Program-made: the position numbers and the translations under genes | Assembly (NCBI RefSeq): GCF_014192055.1 | Contig: NZ_JACHXM010000007.1 | Span: forward strand, 124,001-188,000 | Direction: 5' to 3' | From: Halomonas organivorans | GTDB taxonomy: Bacteria; Pseudomonadota; Gammaproteobacteria; Pseudomonadales; Halomonadaceae | Length of the DNA stretch: 64,000 nucleotides | Notes under the pieces: model-generated | The model's database searches: none | Told to the model about the DNA's origin: nothing | Seen by the model: the letters and a program-made list of their open reading frames with translations, nothing else | Part shown: positions 34,142 through 42,306 of the stretch, in pieces | Layout: each line of letters opens with the position of its first letter | Numbering within the stretch: position 1 is the first letter of the stretch

Positions 34142-35647
34142 ATGTTTGATTTCCTGATCGAGGGCTTCGGCGTCGCGCTGAGCCCGCTGAACCTGGGGCT
34201 GGCCTTCCTCGGCGCCCTGCTCGGCACCCTGTTCGGCGCGCTGCCGGGCATCGGCCCGATCAACGGCATCGCCATCCTGATGCCGCTGGCCTATACCCTG
34301 GGCCTGCCCGCCGAGTCGGCGCTGATCCTGCTGGCCGGCATCTATACCGGCGCCGAGTACGGCGGCCGGATGTCGAGCATCCTGCTCAACGTGCCCGGCG
34401 ACGCCGGCGCGGTGATGACCACTCTGGACGGTCATCCGCTGGCCAAGAAGGGCCTGGCCGGCCCGGCGCTGGGCCTCTCCGCGGTGAGCTCGTTCGTCGG
34501 CGCCACCATCGCCATCATCGGCCTGACGCTGTTCGCGCCGCTGCTGGCCGAGGTGGCGGTGATGTTCGGCCCCGCCGAGTTCTTCGCGCTGATGGTGTTC
34601 GCCTTCTCGTCGATGGCGGTGATGATGGGCAAGGACCCGATCAAGACCGCCCTCGGCGCGGTGCTCGGCGTGCTGATCGCCACCGTGGGCGTCGACTCCG
34701 GCACCGGCGTGATGCGCTTCACCTTCGGCATGCCCGAGCTCTATGACGGCGTCGACTTCGTGGTGATGATCATCGGCCTGTTCGCGATCAGCGAGATCCT
34801 GTTGATGCTCGAGCACGCCCACCGTCGCGACGCCGACGACGAGATGCCGCCCCTGGGCCGCGTGTTCGTCAGCCTCAAGGAAGTGATGTACTGCAAGGGC
34901 GCCATGGGCCGCTCGGGGCTGCTCGGCTTCATCATCGGCGTGCTGCCGGGCACCGGCGCCTCGGTGGCCGGCGCGGTGTCCTACACCACCGAGAAGCGCC
35001 TGTCCGACAAGGAAGGCACCTTCGGCAAGGGCGACATGCGCGGCCTGGCGGCCCCGGAGGCGGCCAACAACGCCTCGGCGGCGGGCTCCTTCGTGCCGAT
35101 GCTGACGCTGGGCATTCCCGGCTCCGGCACCACCGCCGTGCTGCTCGGCGCGCTGATGCTCTACAACATCACCCCGGGCCCGATGATGTTTACCGAGCGC
35201 CCCGAGGTGGCCGGCGGGCTGATCGCCTCGCTGTATATCGGTAATATCGTGCTGCTGGCCTTGAACCTGCCGCTGGCCGGCGTGTTCGCCCGGGTGCTGA
35301 CGATTCCGCGCTGGGTGCTGGTGCCGGCCATCGCTATCCTGGCCTTCGTCGGCGTCTACCAGCTGCACTCCGACCTGACCGCCATCTACCTGATGCTGAT
35401 CATCGGCGTATTCGGTTACCTGCTGCGCAAGCTCGGCTTCTCGCTGGCGCCGGTGATCCTCGGCTACGTGCTGGGCGGGCTGATGGAGCAAAATCTGCGC
35501 CGGGCGCTGTCGATCAGCGGCGGCGATGCGGGCATCCTGTGGCAGTCCGGCATCTCGCTGGGGCTTTGGATTGCCGCCGCCGCGCTGCTGGTACTGCCCT
35601 GGCTGGTACCGAAGCTGCTGGCCGGTCGCCGCCGCCACGCCAGTTGA
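34142..35647 (+). CDS. tctA: Tripartite tricarboxylate transporter large membrane subunit
   Basis: A 501-residue permease with about 12 helices. The family motifs are [15 protein letters not shown] near residue 40 and a matching [16 protein letters not shown] in the second half, showing the internal duplication of this family. GAGGAGCGCC lies before the ATG. It completes the tctCBA set. The AbrB-like gene follows 58 bp on and may be co-transcribed. Confidence 0.94.
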   Translation: MFDFLIEGFGVALSPLNLGLAFLGALLGTLFGALPGIGPINGIAILMPLAYTLGLPAESALILLAGIYTGAEYGGRMSSILLNVPGDAGAVMTTLDGHPLAKKGLAGPALGLSAVSSFVGATIAIIGLTLFAPLLAEVAVMFGPAEFFALMVFAFSSMAVMMGKDPIKTALGAVLGVLIATVGVDSGTGVMRFTFGMPELYDGVDFVVMIIGLFAISEILLMLEHAHRRDADDEMPPLGRVFVSLKEVMYCKGAMGRSGLLGFIIGVLPGTGASVAGAVSYTTEKRLSDKEGTFGKGDMRGLAAPEAANNASAAGSFVPMLTLGIPGSGTTAVLLGALMLYNITPGPMMFTERPEVAGGLIASLYIGNIVLLALNLPLAGVFARVLTIPRWVLVPAIAILAFVGVYQLHSDLTAIYLMLIIGVFGYLLRKLGFSLAPVILGYVLGGLMEQNLRRALSISGGDAGILWQSGISLGLWIAAAALLVLPWLVPKLLAGRRRHAS

Positions 35648-35705
35648 TCCTCGCCTCGGGCACGCTCAAGCGGGCCCGAGGCGTTTGAAAAGGAGATTCA
35701 TCGAC

Positions 35706-36773
35706 TTGCCTTCCCCCGCCGCCTCGCCCATTGCCCCTCTGCTGCGCTTCCTGCCCACCCTGATCCTCGGCATCGCCGGCGGGGCGCTGGCCTTCGCCGT
35801 GAACCTGCCGCTGCCGTGGCTGCTCGGCGCCATGATCGCTACCACCGCGGTGAGCATGGCCGGCGTACGACTGCGCTCCCCGGGACGCGGACGCAAGGGC
35901 GTGCTGGTGGTGATTGGCGTGATGCTGGGCTCGGCCTTCACTCCCGAGCTCTCCGGCGACCTGGGGCTGTGGAGCCTGAGCCTGGCGGTGATGCTGGTGG
36001 CCACGGCGGCGATGATGGCCTTCTCGGTGTGGTTCTCGCAGCGCATCGCCGGCCACTCGCGGGAGACCGCGCTGTATGCCGGCGTGCCGGGCGGGGTGTC
36101 CACGGTCACGGTGATGGCGATGGCCTCCGGGGCCGACCTGCGAGTGGTGGGCATGACCCATGCGGTGCGCATCCTGGTGCTGCTGGTGGCGATCCCGCCG
36201 GTGCTCCAGGCGATCGGCCACGTCGACCTGGGCAGCGCCACGCCGGACCTCTCCCAGTGGCTGTGGTTGCCCGGCCCGGTGGACACGGCCTGGCTGGTCG
36301 CCGCGGGCGTTGGCGGCCTGTGGCTGGGGCGGTGGCTGCGCCTGCCCAACGCGCTGCTGTTCGGCCCGGCGCTGGTCTCGGCGGCCCTGCACCTCAGCGG
36401 CGTCACCCACGCCGCGGTGCCGCCGACGCTACTGGCCCTGGCCCAGGTGTTGATCGGCATTTCCGTGGGCGTGCGCTTCGCCGGCACCTCGCTGGCCCAG
36501 GTCGGACACGCCCTGGTGATGGCCGTCGGCCAGGCGCTGGTGCTGCTGGCCCTCGCCGTGGTCGCCGCCTGGGCCGGCCACCTGCTGACCGGCTACTCGG
36601 CCGCCGCGGCGCTACTGGCCTACATGCCCGGCGGCGCCCCGGAGCTGAGCCTGGTGGCGCTGACGCTCGGCATCGACCCGGCCTTCGTCACCACCCACCA
36701 CCTGCTGCGCATCAGCGTGCTGGTGCTGATCCTGCCGGGGCTGCTGAAAACACTCGAGCGTCCCGAGAGTTAG
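35706..36773 (+). CDS. AbrB-family membrane protein (putative transporter)
   Basis: A 355-residue membrane protein made of two AbrB-type duplications (the old 'ammonia monooxygenase' family); motif YAGVPGGVSTVTVMA in the first half and LAYMPGGAPELSLVA in the second are matching pairs. A TTG at 35706 is the likely start, with AAGGAG about ten bases upstream. It follows tctA and may be in the same operon; AbrB-type genes often adjoin TctABC systems. Its 3' end is duplicated downstream (see 36708-36993). Function unknown. Confidence 0.85.
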   Translation: MPSPAASPIAPLLRFLPTLILGIAGGALAFAVNLPLPWLLGAMIATTAVSMAGVRLRSPGRGRKGVLVVIGVMLGSAFTPELSGDLGLWSLSLAVMLVATAAMMAFSVWFSQRIAGHSRETALYAGVPGGVSTVTVMAMASGADLRVVGMTHAVRILVLLVAIPPVLQAIGHVDLGSATPDLSQWLWLPGPVDTAWLVAAGVGGLWLGRWLRLPNALLFGPALVSAALHLSGVTHAAVPPTLLALAQVLIGISVGVRFAGTSLAQVGHALVMAVGQALVLLALAVVAAWAGHLLTGYSAAAALLAYMPGGAPELSLVALTLGIDPAFVTTHHLLRISVLVLILPGLLKTLERPES

Positions 36774-36778
36774 CCCCC

Positions 36779-36820
36779 GGCGCCTGATGGCGCCATTCGC
36801 GCGATGAATCGCGCTCCCAC
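36779..36820. repeat. REP-like palindromic repeat, copy 2
   Basis: GGCGCC-tgat-GGCGCC palindrome followed by ATTCGCGCGATGAATCGCGC and TCCCAC. The tail is itself a short palindrome, like Pseudomonas REP sequences. Confidence 0.75.
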
Positions 36821-36926
36821 GAAAGGTGCGGCGGCCTCGGACGGCGGTGCCGCGGATCAGCGTGCGGGTGCTGATCCTGCCGACGCTGCTGAGGACACTC
36901 GAGCGTCCCGGGAGCTAGACAACCCG

Positions 36927-36968
36927 GGCGCCTGACGGCGCCATTCGCGCGATGAATCGCGCTCCCAC
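36927..36968. repeat. REP-like palindromic repeat, copy 3
   Basis: It differs from copy 2 by one base in the first palindrome (TGAC loop instead of TGAT) and is identical in the 26-base tail. It was copied as part of the 145-bp tandem duplication. Confidence 0.75.
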
Positions 36969-37039
36969 GAAAGGCGCGGGGCCTCAGACAGCGGGCTGGT
37001 TGGCATCCGATGTGTCGGCGGTGGGACGCCGTCCGCCCG

Positions 37040-38140
37040 TCAGCCGCGGTGCTGGTCGAGAAAGTCGATCAGCCGCGGGAAGATGTCCTCGTGGACCCGA
37101 TTGCCCATGAACACGTCCTGATGGCCGTAGCCTGGAAAGATCGCCAACTGATGGCGGCCGGGCACCACCGCCTCCAGGGCCCGGTGGCAGTGGATGTTGC
37201 TGTCGGTGAAGACGCGGTTGGTGTCGCCGGTCATGAACAGGCAGGACGTGTCGACGGCCGCGGCGCCGGCGAGGTAGTCGTCGGGCAGGTCGGCGTAGCG
37301 CGGGTCGTCGGGCTTCATGCGTACCGTGCGGTGGCCGCGGCCCAGCATCTTCAACACGTGCTTGTGGTAGTTGAGTCCCACCGGGCCGTAGAGGTCGCCG
37401 CCCCGCCGGTGGGTGATCTCGTCGAGGTTCTCGTGGCAGTAGAGTGCCGGCCAGCCGGTGCCCCACATCAGCGACAGCATGTGGCAGGCGGGCACGTCGC
37501 ACTCGCGATGGAACAGCGACACCAGCTTCGACAGCAGCTTGCCGACGGTCAGCCGCGGGTCCTCGCTCCAGCGCGGGCTGACGTAGGGCTGCTGGAAGAT
37601 GCGCTCGATGATGAAGGGGAAGACGTGGCCCTTGATCCGCGACCAGGTGGGTACGTGGGGCGTCAACGCCACGCTGTTGGCGATGCAGGAGCCGATGCCG
37701 GTGACGGTGCCGGCGAACAGCGCCATGGTGAAGCTCATGGCCCCCAGGCAGTGACAGATGACATGGAGGTTGACGTCGGCGCCGGCCACCTCGCGGATCT
37801 TGGCCACGGCGGCCGGGTGGTCATAGAGCGCGCAGTCGTCCATCGACCAGTCGCTGGGCTGCAGGTTGTAGGCATGGCGGTTGCTCATGCGGAAGTCCAG
37901 GGTCCAGACATCGGTGAAGCCGGCATCCAGCAGGCAGGAAACCAGGTTGTCGTGCTCGGGCTGGATGAACATGTCCGAGGAGGTGGTCAGGCCGTGGATG
38001 ATCATCACTACGTTGCGGCACGGCGCCCGGCAGAAGCGCAGCAGCGACAGCCCCAGGCCGTCCTCGGTGGTGAAGTGATGAGTGCTGGTCTCGGCGTCCC
38101 GGACGCCCTCCAGGGTGTAGAGCGGAATCTCCCGGCTCAT
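37040..38140 (-). CDS. Alpha/beta-fold hydrolase with a Cys nucleophile
   Basis: A 366-residue probable hydrolase. The oxyanion strand MIIHGLTTSSDMF is followed by the nucleophile elbow. Instead of G-x-S-x-G it reads C129-H-C131-L-G133, so Cys131 takes the nucleophile place, as in dienelactone hydrolase. The acid and His are probably in FMTGDTNRVF and GYGHQDVFMG. It follows the GMC oxidoreductase gene by 57 bp on the same strand. Such hydrolases occur fused to, or next to, cholesterol-oxidase-like GMC proteins. Substrate unknown; a sterol or other lipid is plausible. Confidence 0.82.
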   Translation of the reverse strand: MSREIPLYTLEGVRDAETSTHHFTTEDGLGLSLLRFCRAPCRNVVMIIHGLTTSSDMFIQPEHDNLVSCLLDAGFTDVWTLDFRMSNRHAYNLQPSDWSMDDCALYDHPAAVAKIREVAGADVNLHVICHCLGAMSFTMALFAGTVTGIGSCIANSVALTPHVPTWSRIKGHVFPFIIERIFQQPYVSPRWSEDPRLTVGKLLSKLVSLFHRECDVPACHMLSLMWGTGWPALYCHENLDEITHRRGGDLYGPVGLNYHKHVLKMLGRGHRTVRMKPDDPRYADLPDDYLAGAAAVDTSCLFMTGDTNRVFTDSNIHCHRALEAVVPGRHQLAIFPGYGHQDVFMGNRVHEDIFPRLIDFLDQHRG

Positions 38141-38162
38141 GCTGCCCTCCTTGATCGATATG

Positions 38163-38197
38163 CCTCGCTCCTCGTACCTTGCCCCTCGTATCTTGCC
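38163..38197. repeat. Heptamer array 3' of the GMC oxidoreductase gene
   Basis: Five consecutive 7-base units, CCTCGCT, CCTCGTA, CCTTGCC, CCTCGTA and TCTTGCC, end exactly at the base before the GMC gene's stop codon (38198-38200). Confidence 0.7.
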
Positions 38198-39772
38198 CTA
38201 GGCGAGTATCTCGGCCATGGCGCGCTCGGCCAGGGCGGCGATGGTCCGCGAGGGGTTGAGCCCCAGGGCCCGGGGCACGATGGAGCCGTCCAGCACGTGC
38301 AGCCCCGGGTAGCCGAATGCCTCGCCCTTGTGGTCCACCACGCCGACCTCGGCGCGGGTGCCCATGTTGCAGCCGCCCAGCGGGTGCGGGGTCAGCAGGT
38401 AGTCGAACAGCGACCAGGACGGCGGTTCCAGCGCCAGCCCACCGGTGGCCGCGGAGAGCCGCTTATGGCGCTCGACCAGCGCCTGCACGACCGGCCGCGA
38501 GCGGCGCACGTCGTAGTCGAGCTCGAGCGCCAGGTCGCGGTCGAACCAGCCGCGCTCCAGGCGCATCACGCCGTCGCTGGCGTCCACGCCCTGGCCGAAC
38601 CAGGGCATCAGGTGGGCCTGGGGGTCGTGCCCCTGCAACAGGCCGTCGAGCAGTAGCCGCCAGCCCTCGAACAGCCGCTCCCCCGCGGCGTGGCGCTCCA
38701 GGGCGGCACGCAGGGCGTTGCCGACCACGTCGGGAAAGCCGCCGTCCTCGACGAAGTAGCGCGCGCCACCGTCGCTGCCGTCCAGGTAGTCGATGGCGCA
38801 GGTGATGGTCGGCCCGCGGGTCGGCGAGACGTCGCGCCCGGCGTACAGCGCCGGGGTCAGGAAGTCGCCGTTGGCGCACCAGCCGTGGCCGAGCCGGGGC
38901 GACAGCGCCGGCAGGGTGCGGTACTGGTCACGGCAACGCAGCAGCAGCTCGGTGGAGCCCAGCGAGCCGGCGGCCACCACCACCCGACGGGCGCTTTCGC
39001 TGGCCTCGCCGCCGCCGTCCAGGCGCCGGTAGCGCACCCGGTAGCCCTGCCCGTCCGGCTCGATGGCCTGCACCAGGCACAGCGGCCGAATCTCGGCTCC
39101 CCGGTCCTCGGCGCGGGCCAGGTAGTTGAGGTCCAGGGTGTTGCGGGCGCCCACCGGGCAGCCCAGGTCGCAGTCGCCGCAGTGCATGCAGGTGCCCTGG
39201 GCGCGGCCGGCAACGTTGGTCTGTGCCGAACTGTGGCGTGGGTCGTGGGGATCCGCGAGGCCGTAGTGCCAGGCGTCGTCGAAGCGCACCGCCAGCGGCA
39301 GGTCGCGGAACCGGTCGGCGGCGCCGGTGGCCTGGGCGGCCTCCTGCATCAGCCGATGGCGCGCGGTGCGCTGGCCAGCGGGCAGGGTCTGGACCTCGAG
39401 CATGCGTCCGGCGGTGGCGTAGTGCGGCGCCAGCGCCTCGAAGTCGATCTCCTCCGGCCAGCCGTGATCGAAGACGAAGCGCTCGGCCTCGACGAAGACG
39501 TTGGCATAGATCAGCGAGCCGCCGCCGACGCCCGCCCCCTGGGCCACGCCTACCCGCGGGAACAGCCGCAGATCCAGCCAGCCATGGTGGCGCTGGGGGT
39601 CCTGGGCATCGAAGACCCAGTCGTCCTCGGGGCCGCGCGGCAGGTCCTCGGTGGCCCAGCGCCGCCCGCGCTCCAGCACCAGCACCCGCTGGCCGGCCTC
39701 GGCCAGCCGACAGGCCGAGACCGCGCCGCCGAAACCCGAGCCGATGACGATGGCGTCGAAGCTCATGCTCAT
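38198..39772 (-). CDS. GMC-family oxidoreductase (cholesterol-oxidase-like)
   Basis: A 524-residue FAD enzyme. The N-terminal dinucleotide fold reads IVIGSGFGGAVSACRLAEAG. A four-Cys segment, CMHCGDCDLGCPVGA, follows the first third, and the C-terminal GMC box reads HPLGGCNMGTR with the usual SIVPRALGLNPSRTI end. I chose the ATG at 39772, which overlaps the stop of the upstream gene by four bases (ATGA). The Cys-rich segment is typical of the cholesterol-oxidase-like branch and could bind a cluster or be structural. The true substrate is unknown. Confidence 0.88.
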   Translation of the reverse strand: MSMSFDAIVIGSGFGGAVSACRLAEAGQRVLVLERGRRWATEDLPRGPEDDWVFDAQDPQRHHGWLDLRLFPRVGVAQGAGVGGGSLIYANVFVEAERFVFDHGWPEEIDFEALAPHYATAGRMLEVQTLPAGQRTARHRLMQEAAQATGAADRFRDLPLAVRFDDAWHYGLADPHDPRHSSAQTNVAGRAQGTCMHCGDCDLGCPVGARNTLDLNYLARAEDRGAEIRPLCLVQAIEPDGQGYRVRYRRLDGGGEASESARRVVVAAGSLGSTELLLRCRDQYRTLPALSPRLGHGWCANGDFLTPALYAGRDVSPTRGPTITCAIDYLDGSDGGARYFVEDGGFPDVVGNALRAALERHAAGERLFEGWRLLLDGLLQGHDPQAHLMPWFGQGVDASDGVMRLERGWFDRDLALELDYDVRRSRPVVQALVERHKRLSAATGGLALEPPSWSLFDYLLTPHPLGGCNMGTRAEVGVVDHKGEAFGYPGLHVLDGSIVPRALGLNPSRTIAALAERAMAEILA

Positions 39773-40371
39773 GGCCGACCTCCCCGGGCCAGGGGCGCGT
39801 AGAGCTCCCACAGCTCGCCGAAGAAGAAGCCGCCGAAGGCGGCCAGGGTGCGCGCGTCGCCGTCGCCGGTGATGCGCAGCGTCGACAGCAGCGCCGTCAG
39901 CTGGGGCACGCCGAGCTCCAGAATGCCGGCGCCGACCACCTCGCCGCCGGTATCCGTGCCGCGGTGCAGGCGGGTATAGAGGGTGGTGGTGTCGCGCCAC
40001 AGGTCGGGGCCGGGGTCGTCGCGCACGCGCTTCTCGCCGGCCAGATAGTAGTCGACGCCGTCGACCGGCAGCGCCAGCTCGTAGACCATGCGACGCCCCA
40101 TGCCGTCGTCCCCGGCTGACGAGAACAGCCGGAAGACGCCGCCGCTCGCCCCCAGGTCGACGCCCAGTGGCGAGAAGTCAACCCGGCCGCCGAGCCCGCC
40201 GGGATGTCCGGCATCGGCCAGGAAGGCCGCCAGGTCGTCGATGACCACGCCGGCATGCATGGCCAGCCGGGTGCCGGCCCGGCGCCCCGCCGCCGCGCCG
40301 CGTTCCGGGTCCGCCTCGCCCAGGGCGAAGGCGCCACGCATGGTCTCCTCGAAGGCGATGCCCGCGCTCAT
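39769..40371 (-). CDS. Protein of unknown function next to a GMC oxidoreductase
   Basis: A 200-residue protein starting AGIAFEETMRGAFALGE and containing paired beta-strand-like segments (RMVYELALPVDGVDYYLAGEK, LRITGDGDARTLAAFGGFFFGELW). No signal peptide or membrane helix. It overlaps the GMC gene by four bases. In related clusters such a segment occurs as an N-terminal part of the GMC protein, so it probably works with that enzyme. I cannot name its function. Confidence 0.75.
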   Translation of the reverse strand: MSAGIAFEETMRGAFALGEADPERGAAAGRRAGTRLAMHAGVVIDDLAAFLADAGHPGGLGGRVDFSPLGVDLGASGGVFRLFSSAGDDGMGRRMVYELALPVDGVDYYLAGEKRVRDDPGPDLWRDTTTLYTRLHRGTDTGGEVVGAGILELGVPQLTALLSTLRITGDGDARTLAAFGGFFFGELWELYAPLARGGRP

Positions 40372-40382
40372 GATGTGGTCCT

Positions 40383-40457
40383 CCCTAGCAGCCTGTCGGA
40401 CTTAACACTGATCTACTGCGAATCCCGGTCTTTCGGCCAAACCCGACAGGCTGCTAG
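40383..40457. repeat. 75-bp inverted-repeat element (MITE-like)
   Basis: Perfect 15-bp terminal inverted repeats (CTAGCAGCCTGTCGG and its complement) bracket 45 bp without coding potential. The right repeat overlaps the TAG stop codon (40454-40456) of the PhoD-like gene. On the transcript it would form a long hairpin between two leftward genes. It is probably a small non-autonomous transposable element or a relic of one; the inner bases have no obvious match in the window. Confidence 0.75.
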
Positions 40458-42175
40458 TCCCAGGGCGCCAGCGGCAGCTCGTTCACCCGCACCGGGCGGC
40501 CGTCGGCGTCGGCCACCTCCACCGGCTCGCCCCGGGCGTCGAGCACCCGGACGCGCAGCCGCTGGCGGCCCTTGTCGAGCTCGAGGCGGCAGAAGTTGTC
40601 TTCCTGGCTGAAGCCCCAGGCCCGGTAGTGCACCACCGGTGCGCTGTGATCGCCCTCCCCGCCCTCCAGCGGGAAGCCGTCGTACTGCTCATCCACGCGG
40701 GAGTCGTGCACGAAGCCGTTGGGGTCGCCGTCGGCGAACGGGAAGGGCCAGTAGAGCGCCGAGGAGGTGACATCATAGGCGAACAGGCCCTGATCGTTCC
40801 CCTCGCTCTCGAAGGTCAGCCGGGCGACGTTGGCGCAGTGCACGTCGCCGCTGAGGAAAATCACGTTCTGGATGCCATGATCGTGAATGTGCTGGAGGAT
40901 CGCCTGGCGGGTGCGCGGATAGGCCGGCCAGGAGTCGCTGGCCTCGCGCCGCTCGAGGTTGGCCGCCAGGCGCTCGGGCTCGTCGCGGTACTCGTTGCCG
41001 AGGCGCTCGTCGATGGGGCTCGGCGCGAAGACGCTGGAGGTGACCAGGAACTTGGGCACGTTGCCGTGCTCGCGCTGCTGCTCGCCGAGCCACTCGAGCA
41101 GCCGGTCGAGCTGGCCAGGGTGGGCCGGATCGATGGTCGGCCGGCCCAGCAGGTGGTTGTCGTGGAGGCCGGCCCGCTGCCGGTAGCGCTGGGTGCGGGT
41201 GTCGACCACGAAGAACGGGTAGCCGGCGCAGCTGAAGCGGTAGTAGAGCCGGCGGCCGAAGCTGCGCGGGCCATGGCTCCACTGGTAGCTCATGTAGGCG
41301 CCGATGGCGATGTTGAACAGGTGGTGGTTGTCGCGCAGCCGGTCCTGGCTCCAGTTGTCCTCGATCTCGTGGTCATCGAGGATCATGTAGACCGGCGAGT
41401 GGCGCAGCAGGTGGCGCATGTTGGGGGCGCCGAAGGACTCGTGATAGCGCGACTGCATCTCCTCGAAGGTGTCGGCCCGGCCGATCGGCAGGTGGCGGTT
41501 GAGCTTGTCGGCGTAGATCTGATCGCCCATCAGCAGCGTGAAGCGCGCCGGCCGGCGCGCGCCCTGCCGCCGGAAGTGGCCGGCCATGGGCGCGAAGATG
41601 CGATCCGCCTCCTTGACCTTCCACAGCAGCCCCGGATAGCGGCAGGAGCCGATCAGGAAGTGGAGCTCGTCCGCCGGGCCCGCGGCGGGATCGGGGAAGG
41701 TCCGGAAGCGCGCCTCGCAGGCCGGGGCCTCGAGGTCGGCCAGCAGCGCCGCCATGCTGGCGACGGGCGGCAGGCGATCGGCCAGGTCGGCATCGTCCAA
41801 CGACTCGGCGTCGGGCAGCGGATCGTCCACGGTGAGGGTCGCGACCCGCACCCGGTACTCGGTATCCGCTTCCAGCGGGAAGGGGCCGGGGCCGTCCCGG
41901 CCGCCGAGGCTGGTCTGCCGGCCGAGCACGAAGGTGCCGGTGCGGTCGAACTCGCGATGCAGGCGGAAGAAGTAGGCCCAGGGCTGGCCGGTGGCCGCGT
42001 CGTGCAGCGGCCGGCCGCGCTCGTCGACCACCGCCAGCAGCCCCAGGGTGCGCATCTCGGCGCCCAGCTGGACGCCCTCGTCCCGGGAGGCGTGCCCGCG
42101 GATCCAGATCCGGCAGCGATCATGGGCGGTATGCCCGACGATCGGTCCCAGGTGAGGTGCACGCAGTCCCGACAT
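40454..42175 (-). CDS. PhoD-like metallophosphoesterase (alkaline phosphatase D family)
   Basis: A 573-residue protein of the PhoD fold. A PhoD N-terminal immunoglobulin-like domain (about 1-160) is followed by the metal site: LLMGDQIYAD, ILDDHEIEDNW and FLSGDVHCANV. AAGGAG lies upstream of the ATG at 42175. There is no signal peptide, which is unusual for exported PhoD, so it may be cytosolic or leave by another route. Its stop codon lies in the inverted repeat of a small MITE-like element. It heads a leftward block with the GMC/hydrolase genes. Confidence 0.88.
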   Translation of the reverse strand: MSGLRAPHLGPIVGHTAHDRCRIWIRGHASRDEGVQLGAEMRTLGLLAVVDERGRPLHDAATGQPWAYFFRLHREFDRTGTFVLGRQTSLGGRDGPGPFPLEADTEYRVRVATLTVDDPLPDAESLDDADLADRLPPVASMAALLADLEAPACEARFRTFPDPAAGPADELHFLIGSCRYPGLLWKVKEADRIFAPMAGHFRRQGARRPARFTLLMGDQIYADKLNRHLPIGRADTFEEMQSRYHESFGAPNMRHLLRHSPVYMILDDHEIEDNWSQDRLRDNHHLFNIAIGAYMSYQWSHGPRSFGRRLYYRFSCAGYPFFVVDTRTQRYRQRAGLHDNHLLGRPTIDPAHPGQLDRLLEWLGEQQREHGNVPKFLVTSSVFAPSPIDERLGNEYRDEPERLAANLERREASDSWPAYPRTRQAILQHIHDHGIQNVIFLSGDVHCANVARLTFESEGNDQGLFAYDVTSSALYWPFPFADGDPNGFVHDSRVDEQYDGFPLEGGEGDHSAPVVHYRAWGFSQEDNFCRLELDKGRQRLRVRVLDARGEPVEVADADGRPVRVNELPLAPWD

Positions 42176-42306
42176 GACGGCTCTCCTTCGCTGGTATGGT
42201 GCCCGACTGATACCCCGGAATGACGGCGGCACCTGGTCAGCGTAGTCGCGCCACGCGTGGTCGGCTACAGTACGGGGCGCCCGCCATTCCCCCGCCGAGG
42301 ATGCCC

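Larger units (their letters stand above)
36708..36993 (+). repeat. 145-bp tandem duplication carrying the AbrB gene tail and a REP-like element
   Basis: Unit 1 is 36708-36852 and unit 2 starts at 36853, at an offset of exactly 145 bp. Each unit holds the last 66 bases of the membrane-protein gene, including its stop codon, then a REP-like palindrome and a GC-rich tail. Unit 2 is a decayed copy with scattered substitutions, so the event is not recent. Confidence 0.85.
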
